Shown here one piece after another: positions 22,764-29,007 of a stretch of 37,968 bases of DNA. The DNA comes from Pseudonocardia xinjiangensis (GTDB lineage: Bacteria > Actinomycetota > Actinomycetes > Mycobacteriales > Pseudonocardiaceae). Where the stretch lies: positions 1-37,968 of the forward strand of contig NZ_JAAXKY010000066.1 in NCBI RefSeq assembly GCF_012911925.1, written 5' to 3'. The notes below the pieces were generated by a model. The model saw only the letters and a list, made by a program, of their open reading frames with translations, was not told the DNA's origin and searched no databases. Both the position numbers and the translations under genes were made by a program. Within the stretch, counting starts at the first letter, position 1. Each line of letters starts with the position of its first letter.

Positions 22764-23738
22764 CTCGTAGCGACGCTCGGCGTAGGCGATGTCGTCGCGC
22801 CAGAGCCGCCGCGCGGCCATCCCGATGAGCGGGCGCAGCGCACCGGCGGCGCGACGCGTGTACCCGAATCCCGGGCGGTCGGAGTGGGCCACCACGGCCT
22901 CGATGACGGCCGTGCGCGGCACGCCGTCCGGGCCCGGTCGCAGTGGCGTGGCGTGGGTCTCGACGACGCTGCCCGTTCCCTCCCCGTCGACGATCTGCAT
23001 GGTGATCGTGCGCGCGTCGGGGCAGCTGAACTCCGCCCGGACCGGCACCCCGAAGCGGGTACCCACGGCGAACGTCACCTCGATGAGGAAGCGGTCCTCC
23101 GCGGCGGTGCAGTCGATCGGTGGCGCGCTCAGCACCTCCAGCGCCGTGAACGAGTACGGGTGGAGCCAGGCGCCGTGCCACGGGTCGAGCCGGTTGGCGA
23201 TGACGTCCTCCGGCTCGCAGCGCCCGATCACCGTGGCCACCGCGGCGAGACCCTGGTCCGCGGGACGGGGGCCGAGCACCGGGGCGTCGGCGGGAGGGCC
23301 CTCCGCCGTGTCGTCGAGCCGCACCCAGGCGAGCACGCCGTCGTCGTGGGCGGGCAGCGTGCGCCAGCCGGGACGGCCGCCCGGCTCGAGCGCCAGGCCG
23401 TGCCACCGGCACACGAGCCGCCCGTCGTGCACGGGGGCATCGCACAAGGCGGCCCCGAGGTGGGGGCACGCGCCCGGCCCGACGTGCAGCGCACCGGTGC
23501 CGTCGCGCCACGCCACGAGCTCCTGCCCGGCGACGACGCGGCCGAACGCCCGGCCGGGCCGGACCTCGCGGCTGGCGGCGAGCACGAACCAGCCACCGGG
23601 CGAGCGCTCCCGCGCCCGCTGCAACGCGGCCCCGATGAGCGCAGGCTTCGCGTCGGCCCACGTCGGCTGCTGCTCGGCCCAGCGCGGACGCTGCAACCGG
23701 CGCAGCGGGTTGACCGGGCGGTGCTCCTTCACGGTCAC
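22746..23738 (-). CDS. Rieske 2Fe-2S oxygenase-like protein (DUF5914-type C-terminus)
   Basis: A 330-aa protein. After GWFVLAASREV the Rieske domain has Cys91-Pro-His93 (ACPHLGAAL) and Cys110-Arg-Trp-His113 (VCRWHGL), a complete CXH-X16-CXXH cluster site. The C-terminal domain has NRLDPWHGAWLHPYSF, a D..H....H pattern like the mononuclear iron site of ring-hydroxylating oxygenases. Together this suggests a membrane-lipid or quinone/terpenoid oxygenase, but the substrate is unknown; the DUF5914 assignment is from memory of the pattern. The start is a GTG at 23738. It lies 66 nt downstream of corA on the same strand and could be cotranscribed with it. Confidence 0.8.
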   Translation of the reverse strand: MTVKEHRPVNPLRRLQRPRWAEQQPTWADAKPALIGAALQRARERSPGGWFVLAASREVRPGRAFGRVVAGQELVAWRDGTGALHVGPGACPHLGAALCDAPVHDGRLVCRWHGLALEPGGRPGWRTLPAHDDGVLAWVRLDDTAEGPPADAPVLGPRPADQGLAAVATVIGRCEPEDVIANRLDPWHGAWLHPYSFTALEVLSAPPIDCTAAEDRFLIEVTFAVGTRFGVPVRAEFSCPDARTITMQIVDGEGTGSVVETHATPLRPGPDGVPRTAVIEAVVAHSDRPGFGYTRRAAGALRPLIGMAARRLWRDDIAYAERRYELRARS

Positions 23739-23804
23739 CAGGCTAGGACGGCCGCGAGCGCCCCGCCCGGTGATGACCGCGCTCCGTCGGGTGGAGTGCG
23801 GGCG

Positions 23805-24899
23805 TCAGAGCCACTCGTTGCGCCGGAACACCCGGAACAGCCCTGCGCAGATCACGACGATCGTCACCAGCACCAACGGGTAGCCGAAGCGCCAGTGCAG
23901 CTCGGGCATGTGGTCGAAGTTCATGCCGTAGATGCCCGCGATCATGGTGGGCACGGAGACGATCGCGACGTACGCGGAGATCTTGCGCATGTCGTTGTTC
24001 TGCCGCATCGTGATCTTGGCGAGCACGGCGTCGACGAGCGTGGTGAGCAGCTCGTTGAAGCCCGCGATCCGTTCGGTGACCGTCGTGAGGTGGTCGTCGA
24101 CGTCGCGGAAGTAGGACCGTACGTCGTGCGGCACGAGCGAGCTGTAGCCCTCGGTCAGCTTCCGCACCGGAGCCCCCAGCGGCACCACGGCGCGGCGCAG
24201 CTCGAGCACCTCGCGCTTCATGACGTAGATCTGCTCGGAGTCGACCGCCGACCGGGGCGCGAAGACCTCGGTCTCCATCTCGTCGATGTCGGTCTCGATC
24301 GCCTCGGTGACACCGAGGTAGGTGTCGACGATGTGGTCGGCGATCGCGTGCAGCACCGCCGCGGGCCCCAGCGCGAGCTGCTCGGGGTCGGCCTCCAGGT
24401 CGTTGCGCACGTCGCGCAGCGAGGAGTGCTCGCCGTGGCGCACCGTGATCACGAAGTCCGGTCCGAGGAACACCATGACCTCGCCGGTCTCGACGACCTC
24501 GTTCTCCGCCGACGGCTGCGGCTTCCCCGTGTAACAGACCGTCTTGAGCACCATGAAGAGCGTGTCGTCGTAGCGCTCCAGCTTCGGGCGCTGGTGGGCC
24601 TGCACGGCGTCCTCGACGGCGAGCTCGTGCAGACCGAAGACGTCGGCGATGCCGGTGATCTGTTCCTCGTCGGGCTCGTGCAGGCCGATCCAGACGAAGC
24701 CGTCGTCCCGCGAGCGCACCTCGGCGAGCGCACGGTCGTGCGACCAGTGGCCGGGGAGGCGCCGGCCGTCGACGTACACGGCACAGTCGACCACGTACGC
24801 GGAGATGGGGACGCGGAGCTTGGGGAGCAGCGAGGCGCTGCCCTTCACGGAGAGCCGACCGGCACGGATGGCGGGCCGGAGTGAGGACAGGGGCGGCAC
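23805..24899 (-). CDS. corA: CorA magnesium/cobalt channel
   Basis: A 364-aa CorA-type divalent cation channel. The large N-terminal cytosolic domain (about 1-300) has GFVWIGLHEPDEEQI and the long helices leading to the pore (YFRDVDDHLTTVTERI). The two C-terminal membrane helices follow, with the hallmark YGMNFDHMPE between them; the last helix ends in a basic tail (FRRNEWL). The GTG at 24899 has GGAGGT 5 nt upstream. In mycobacteria corA lies directly after sugC; here 8 kb separate them. The 5' leader region has a long inverted repeat (24919-24968). Confidence 0.93.
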   Translation of the reverse strand: MPPLSSLRPAIRAGRLSVKGSASLLPKLRVPISAYVVDCAVYVDGRRLPGHWSHDRALAEVRSRDDGFVWIGLHEPDEEQITGIADVFGLHELAVEDAVQAHQRPKLERYDDTLFMVLKTVCYTGKPQPSAENEVVETGEVMVFLGPDFVITVRHGEHSSLRDVRNDLEADPEQLALGPAAVLHAIADHIVDTYLGVTEAIETDIDEMETEVFAPRSAVDSEQIYVMKREVLELRRAVVPLGAPVRKLTEGYSSLVPHDVRSYFRDVDDHLTTVTERIAGFNELLTTLVDAVLAKITMRQNNDMRKISAYVAIVSVPTMIAGIYGMNFDHMPELHWRFGYPLVLVTIVVICAGLFRVFRRNEWL

Positions 24900-24918
24900 G
24901 AGGTACCTCCGGAGAGTT

Positions 24919-24968
24919 CGGGACGCGCGGGCGTGCTCGTCGCGCGGACACGTGGAGCTCGCGTCCCG
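24919..24968 (-). promoter_or_regulatory. Structured leader region of corA
   Basis: CGGGACGC (24919-24926) and GCGTCCCG (24961-24968) form an 8-bp closing stem around 34 nt that can fold further through CGCG-rich segments. It ends 20 nt before the corA start, next to the ribosome site GGAGGT. It could be a regulatory leader; it does not match the M-box Mg2+ riboswitch as I know it. Confidence 0.35.
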
Positions 24969-25133
24969 ACCGGGGTGACCGTCAGCAGGTCGCCATGTCG
25001 AGAACGCGGCGACTACTGCAACCGGGTGCCGTGGGCACCGCGCTCACCTCCTCGTCCACTGCTCGATCCGTTGGTCATGGCCGACCGCGCACCGACGGGA
25101 TTCCATCGGTGGGGGTTCGCGGGGCCCTGCGTC

Positions 25134-25139
25134 TAGATT
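25134..25139 (+). promoter_or_regulatory. -10 box of the MaoC gene
   Basis: TAGATT fits TANNNT closely. Transcription would start near 25146 and leave room for the GGAGG at 25166-25170 as ribosome site for the TTG at 25179. Confidence 0.45.
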
Positions 25140-25178
25140 ACGCCTACCACCTGGCTATCGACGATGGAGGCGGCAGCG

Positions 25179-25682
25179 TTGCAGTTCGGTCGGTACTACG
25201 AGGAGTTCGAGGTCGGGGCCGTCTACAAGCACTGGCCGGGCAAGACGGTCACCGAGTACGACGACCACCTCTTCTGCCTGCTGACCATGAACCATCACCC
25301 GCTGCACCTCGACGCCAACTACGCGCAGGAGTCCACGGAGTTCAAGCGCAACGTCGTGGTCGGCAACTACGTCTACTCGTTGCTGCTGGGGATGTCGGTG
25401 CCCGACGTCTCCGGCAAGGCGATCGCCAACCTGGAGGTGGAGTCGCTCAAGCACACCCGCCCGACGTTCCACGGCGACACCATCTACGGCGAGACCGAGG
25501 TGCTGGGCAAGACCGAGTCGAGGTCGAAGGACGACCGGGGCGTCGTCCACGTCGAGACCCGCGGGTACAAGCAGGACGGCACGGTCGTCTGCACGTTCCG
25601 CCGGAAGGTCATGGTGCCGAAGCGGTCCTGCGGGGAGGCGCGCGGCGGCGAGCAGCCGGGCCGCCCGGAGCCGCAGTCCTGA
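25179..25682 (+). CDS. MaoC-family hydratase, probable mesaconyl-CoA hydratase
   Basis: A 167-aa hot-dog-fold enoyl-CoA hydratase. Seen: FGRYYEEFEVGAVYKHWPGK at the N-terminus, the hydratase motif region YDDHLFCLLTMNHHPLHLD with the catalytic Asp/His pair, and VVVGNYVYSLLLGMSV. The end RGGEQPGRP and the whole pattern match my memory of the streptomycete MaoC protein encoded beside the ethylmalonyl-CoA lyase and dehydrogenase. I infer hydration of mesaconyl-CoA to beta-methylmalyl-CoA. I prefer the TTG at 25179 because homologues begin at FGR-type residues and GGAGG lies 8 nt before it; the ATG at 25164 (5 residues longer) has no ribosome site. It stands alone, about 15 kb from its presumed partners. 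Confidence 0.85.
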   Translation: MQFGRYYEEFEVGAVYKHWPGKTVTEYDDHLFCLLTMNHHPLHLDANYAQESTEFKRNVVVGNYVYSLLLGMSVPDVSGKAIANLEVESLKHTRPTFHGDTIYGETEVLGKTESRSKDDRGVVHVETRGYKQDGTVVCTFRRKVMVPKRSCGEARGGEQPGRPEPQS

Positions 25683-25699
25683 CGCATGCCGCCGCCCGG

Positions 25700-26095
25700 T
25701 CAGCGGGGCAGCGCGTCCCATTCGGTGAGGGTGTCGAGCAGCTGGGCGACGAGTGGGAGCTCGGCCAGCGCGGCCGCGTCACACCACCGGGCGTCAAGCG
25801 CATCGTCACCGGCCCGCAGCTCACCACCCACGATCGTGCACCGGTAGTCGGCGATGCTGTAGGGCCCGCGTTGCACCCGGCCGACCAGCGGCCCGGGCCG
25901 GATCAACAGGCCGGTCTCCTCCGCCATCTCCCTTACCAGGGCGGCAGCGTCGTCCTCACCGGGCTCGACCCGGCCTCCCGGGAGCGACCACAGCCCGCGC
26001 CCGGGCTCGTTGCCGCGGCGGATCAGCAGCAGCCGGCCACCGTCGTCGTATGTCAAGGCCCCCACACAGGGGACATGTTCACCTTTTTGGATCAT
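25700..26095 (-). CDS. Nudix hydrolase
   Basis: A 131-aa pyrophosphohydrolase. The Nudix box is complete: Gly41, Glu47, Arg55, Glu56, Glu59, Glu60, Gly62 in the GX5EX7REUXEEXGU pattern, with Leu63 after it. The N-terminal strand CVGALTYDDGGRLLLIRRG and the C-terminal ALDARWCDAAAL helix are typical of small MutT-like enzymes that hydrolyse nucleoside diphosphates linked to another group; the substrate is not predictable. The start is the ATG at 26095, with TATGGT 8 nt upstream, so it may be leaderless. It is divergent from the small membrane protein gene and convergent with the MaoC gene. Confidence 0.87.
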   Translation of the reverse strand: MIQKGEHVPCVGALTYDDGGRLLLIRRGNEPGRGLWSLPGGRVEPGEDDAAALVREMAEETGLLIRPGPLVGRVQRGPYSIADYRCTIVGGELRAGDDALDARWCDAAALAELPLVAQLLDTLTEWDALPR

Positions 26096-26103
26096 GCTCG
26101 TCG

Positions 26104-26109
26104 ACCATA
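26104..26109 (-). promoter_or_regulatory. -10 box of the Nudix gene
   Basis: TATGGT on the minus strand (ACCATA on the plus) matches TANNNT and ends 8 nt before the ATG at 26095. This suggests a leaderless start. Confidence 0.4.
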
Positions 26110-26193
26110 CGGCCCCGCGTGCCGGATACCCTGGGGCTCGCTGGTGCGGTACAAATCAGTTGCAACCGGTCCTCTTACGCCAGAACGGTGGGT

Positions 26194-26358
26194 GTGGTGA
26201 ACCTCAAGAAGATCGTCGGGTTCCTTGCGATCGCGTTGGTCGTCTTCTACATCTTCACCCAGCCGGACAGCGCGGCCGGTTCCATCGAGAGCATCGGCGC
26301 CACCCTTCGCAACGGCGCGGAGTCCGTGATCCGGTTCTTCAACCAGCTCGTCGTGTAG
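26194..26358 (+). CDS. Short single-helix membrane protein
   Basis: A protein of 54 aa from tandem GTG codons at 26194 and 26197, either of which may be the start. The sequence has a Lys-Lys pair, one membrane helix (IVGFLAIALVVFYIFTQ), and an amphipathic C-terminal region (SIESIGATLRNGAESVIRFF). It ends 4 nt before the PH-domain membrane protein gene, so the two form an operon. I do not recognise a named function; a small subunit or anchor for the PH-domain protein is possible. Confidence 0.65.
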   Translation: MVNLKKIVGFLAIALVVFYIFTQPDSAAGSIESIGATLRNGAESVIRFFNQLVV

Positions 26359-26362
26359 CCCC

Positions 26363-26899
26363 GTGCTTGCACCCCGCGAGATCGACGAGTACCTCCTCCC
26401 GACCGAACGTCGGGTCATCCGGGTGCGGCAGCACTGGGCGTTCATGTGGAAGCACGTCGTACTGACCGCCCTCTTCCTGCTCGCCATGGTGCTGCTCGAG
26501 CGCTACCTGCCCGACAGCGTGCTCATCGACAACCTCACGTTCTACCTGGCGCTCGTGGCCGTGCTGCGGTTCACGGTGCTCACCATCCTGTGGTGGATCG
26601 AGCGCATCGTGATCACCGACAAGCGCGTGATGCTCGCCCAGGGCATCATCGTGCACAGCGTCGGCATGATGCCGCTCGGGAAGGTCACCGACCTGACGTT
26701 CGAGCGCTCGCTCGGCGGCCGGATCATGGGTTACGGCACCCTGATCGTCGAGTCCGCCGGCCAGATCCAGGCGCTCAACCGCATCGACTACATGCCCCGC
26801 CCCGAGGAGATCTACGAGGCGCTCTCCGAGCTGGTCTTCGGTGAGAAGGGCAAGACGAGGGCCACGGGCATGCTCGCCCGAGGCCGCTGGCGGCGCTAG
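26363..26899 (+). CDS. Bacterial PH-domain (bPH2/DUF304) membrane protein
   Basis: A 178-aa protein. After DEYLLPTERRVIRVRQHWAF come two membrane helices (VVLTALFLLAMVLL about 32-45 and FYLALVAVLRFTVLTILWW about 60-78). Then the cytosolic PH-like domain follows, starting ERIVITDKRVMLAQGIIVHSVGMMPLGKVTDLTFERSLGGRIMGYG, which is the usual signature, cut here only for orientation: key positions are ITDKRV, MMPLGKVTD and GYGTLIVES. The family binds membranes and its role is unknown. The GTG at 26363 follows the small membrane gene stop by 4 nt. Confidence 0.85.
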   Translation: MLAPREIDEYLLPTERRVIRVRQHWAFMWKHVVLTALFLLAMVLLERYLPDSVLIDNLTFYLALVAVLRFTVLTILWWIERIVITDKRVMLAQGIIVHSVGMMPLGKVTDLTFERSLGGRIMGYGTLIVESAGQIQALNRIDYMPRPEEIYEALSELVFGEKGKTRATGMLARGRWRR

Positions 26900-26908
26900 C
26901 CGGCGCGT

Positions 26909-26914
26909 TAGCCT
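26909..26914 (+). promoter_or_regulatory. -10 box of the PHP gene
   Basis: TAGCCT ends 5 nt before the GTG at 26920. This suggests a leaderless transcript inside the 20-bp gap after the PH-domain gene. Confidence 0.4.
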
Positions 26915-26919
26915 CAGGT

Positions 26920-27792
26920 GTGGCCCGCCTTCGCATCGACCTGCACACCCACTCCACGGCATCCGACGGCACGGACAGCCCGGCCGGGCTCGTCACGGCC
27001 GCGGCTGCCGCCGGCGTCGATGTACTGGCGATCACCGACCACGACACCACCGCGGGCTGGGCCGAGGCCGCCGCGGCGCTACCCGGTGGGATGTCGCTGG
27101 TGCGAGGAGCGGAGCTGTCGTGCATCAGTCCGACGGGCCGGGACGAGCGCGACGTCGCGGTGCACCTGCTGGGCTACCTCTTCGATCCCGAGCACCCCGC
27201 GATCGTCGCCGAGCAGAGCCGGCTGCGGGCCGAGCGCGTGGAGCGGCTGCAGCGCATGGTCGAGAAGATGGCCGCCGACGGTTACCCCGTCGACGTCGAG
27301 ACGGTGTTCGGCCTGCTTCCCCCCGGGGCCAGCGCCGGGCGCCCGCACCTGGCGCGGGCCCTCGTGGTGGCCGGTGTGGTGGAGTCGGTGAACGAGGCGT
27401 TCGCGACGTTGCTCTACAACGGCAGCCCGTACTACGTGCCCAAGGCCGACACCCCGATCCACACCGCGATCGAGATGGTGCGGGCCGCGGGTGGGGTCAC
27501 GGTGTTCGCCCACCCGCTCGCCCGCAAGCGGGGGCGGGTGGTGGAGCCATCGATGATCGTGGGGCTGGCGGCGGCCGGGCTGACCGGCGTCGAGGTGGAC
27601 CATCCCGACCACTCCGCGGAGGACCGCGACCTGCTGCGCGGGCTGGCGGCGGACGCGGGCCTCGTGGCCACGGGTTCCAGCGACTACCACGGCACCAACA
27701 AGACCACCCCCATCGCGGCCGAGACGACGAACGAGGACGCGCTCGGGGCGCTGGTGGCCGGCGCCACCGGCGCCGAGGTGCTCACCGGCTGA
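26920..27792 (+). CDS. PHP-domain phosphoesterase
   Basis: A 290-aa metal-dependent phosphoesterase of the PHP fold. Metal-binding motifs are in place: His9-Thr-His11 (DLHTHS) with Asp16, ITDHDT (38-43), a Glu in RGAELSC, FAHPLA, and GSSDYHG near the end. The middle (about 95-165) is the helical insert seen in the RNase AM/YciV (TrpH) group, which acts on 5' ends of RNA or on 3',5'-nucleoside bisphosphates. This assignment is by pattern. The GTG at 26920 follows TAGCCT by 5 nt, so it is probably leaderless. The RecB-like gene follows at 33 nt. Confidence 0.88.
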   Translation: MARLRIDLHTHSTASDGTDSPAGLVTAAAAAGVDVLAITDHDTTAGWAEAAAALPGGMSLVRGAELSCISPTGRDERDVAVHLLGYLFDPEHPAIVAEQSRLRAERVERLQRMVEKMAADGYPVDVETVFGLLPPGASAGRPHLARALVVAGVVESVNEAFATLLYNGSPYYVPKADTPIHTAIEMVRAAGGVTVFAHPLARKRGRVVEPSMIVGLAAAGLTGVEVDHPDHSAEDRDLLRGLAADAGLVATGSSDYHGTNKTTPIAAETTNEDALGALVAGATGAEVLTG

Positions 27793-27813
27793 CCGGGCCC
27801 GGGTGCCGGGCAT

Positions 27814-27819
27814 TACGGT
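27814..27819 (+). promoter_or_regulatory. -10 box of the RecB-like gene
   Basis: TACGGT ends 6 nt before the GTG at 27826, with no ribosome site. A leaderless start is likely. Confidence 0.4.
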
Positions 27820-27825
27820 GCTCGC

Positions 27826-28716
27826 GTGAACGGCGGTGTGCAGCTCGGGCTCGACTTCGCGACCACCCGGCTGGTAAGGGTGACGCCGTCGAGGCTGGCC
27901 ACCTGGACCGACTGCCCCCGCCGGTACCGGCTGACCTACCTGGACCGGCCGTCCCCGCCGCGGAGCGGGGGCAGGGCGCACAGCACTCTCGGCGCCGTCG
28001 TGCATCTCGCGCTGCGTGCGCTGTTCGAGCTGCCACCGGCGGAGCGCACTCCACGGGCGGCAGCGGCGCTGGTCGACCGGCACTGGACGAGCGAGGGTTT
28101 CCGTGACGCCGCCCAGGCCGCGGAGTACCGCGAGCGGGCGCGGGGGTGGGTGGCGGAGTACGCAACCGAGTGGAGCGCAGGCGGAGCGAGCATCGATGCC
28201 GAGTGGAGCGCCGACTCGCCTGACGGCCAGGACGTCGATGTCGTCGGGCTGGAGCAGTGGGTGTCCGTCGCGACCGACCGGATCGTCGCCGAGGGCCGGG
28301 TCGACCGGATCGACCGGCGGGGGGCGGACCTGGTGGTCGTCGACTACAAGACAGGTAGGTGGGTCCCCACCGCCGAGGACGCGAGGTCCTCGCAGGCGCT
28401 CGCGCTGTACGCCGTGGCCACCGAGCACACCCTGCGGCGCCCCTGCACGCAGGTGGAGCTGCACCACCTGCCGAGCGGGCAGGTGGCGGCCTGGGAGCAC
28501 GACCGGGCGTCGCTGAGCGGGCACGTCCGGAGGGCCGAGGAGACGGCGGCGGAGCTCGCCGGCGCGGCCGACGAGCTCGCCGCGGGCGGCGACGCCGAGG
28601 AGCTCTTCCCGGCCCGGCCCGCGGCGCGCTGCGGGGCGTGCGAGATGCGCCGCAGCTGCCCGGAGGGACGAGCCGCGGCCCCGGAGCGGGACCCATGGGC
28701 TCTGCTCGCGCCGTGA
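27826..28716 (+). CDS. RecB-family PD-(D/E)XK nuclease with a four-Cys iron-sulfur site
   Basis: A 296-aa single-domain nuclease. The catalytic core is GRVDRIDRRGADLVVVDYKTG (158-178), with Asp160 and Asp173-Tyr-Lys175 as the PD-(D/E)XK residues. Gln190 in SSQALALYA is the usual RecB motif helix. Cys30 (TDCPRRYRL) plus Cys269, Cys272 and Cys278 (CGAC....C) fit the 4Fe-4S clasp seen in AddB and Cas4-type nucleases. No helicase domain and no cas genes are near. DNA-end processing is the likely activity; the pathway is unknown. It appears leaderless. It ends in a GTGA overlap with the next small membrane gene. Confidence 0.88.
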   Translation: MNGGVQLGLDFATTRLVRVTPSRLATWTDCPRRYRLTYLDRPSPPRSGGRAHSTLGAVVHLALRALFELPPAERTPRAAAALVDRHWTSEGFRDAAQAAEYRERARGWVAEYATEWSAGGASIDAEWSADSPDGQDVDVVGLEQWVSVATDRIVAEGRVDRIDRRGADLVVVDYKTGRWVPTAEDARSSQALALYAVATEHTLRRPCTQVELHHLPSGQVAAWEHDRASLSGHVRRAEETAAELAGAADELAAGGDAEELFPARPAARCGACEMRRSCPEGRAAAPERDPWALLAP

Positions 28717-29003
28717 ACGCCCGGCGCCGGGGAGCCGGGGGAGTGCTGCGAGGCCTGTCCGGCCTGCTCGCGGGCGGGTTGGTGGCGCTGCTGGTGGCGC
28801 TGGGCATCGCCTGGTACGTGGCGGACCGAACCGGCACTTCCGGCCCGGGCGTCCCCACCCTCGTGTGGCACGCCCTCGCGGCGGTGGCGGCCGTGGTGGC
28901 GCAGCGGTACGCCGACCGGCACCGGGGGGCCGGTGGGGCCGTGGCCGCCGCTGCCGTGATCGTGATCGCCGCGGTGCTGCTCACCACCCAGTGGTTCTTC
29001 TGA
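28713..29003 (+). CDS. Small three-helix membrane protein
   Basis: A 96-aa protein with a basic N-terminus (NARRRG) and three predicted helices: LLAGGLVALLVALGIAWYV, LVWHALAAVAAVVAQ and AVAAAAVIVIAAVLLT. It ends in TTQWFF. The GTG at 28713 overlaps the RecB-like stop (GTGA), so translation is probably coupled; an ATG at 28695 is the alternative start. No named family is recognised. It is convergent with the beta-propeller gene, with 4 bp between the stops. Confidence 0.7.
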   Translation: MNARRRGAGGVLRGLSGLLAGGLVALLVALGIAWYVADRTGTSGPGVPTLVWHALAAVAAVVAQRYADRHRGAGGAVAAAAVIVIAAVLLTTQWFF

Positions 29004-29007
29004 CGGG

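Noticed and set aside
22884..24884. A 666-codon open frame on the plus strand opposite the Rieske and corA genes
   Set aside because: It runs through two well-supported genes on the other strand and has a compositional, His/Arg/Val-rich translation with no motif.
24900..25133. M-box (ykoK) magnesium riboswitch before corA
   Set aside because: The conserved M-box core sequences as I know them are not present on the corA strand, although a stable inverted repeat exists.
27826..28716. A CRISPR-associated Cas4
   Set aside because: The Cys layout is similar, but there is no repeat array and no other cas gene in the window.
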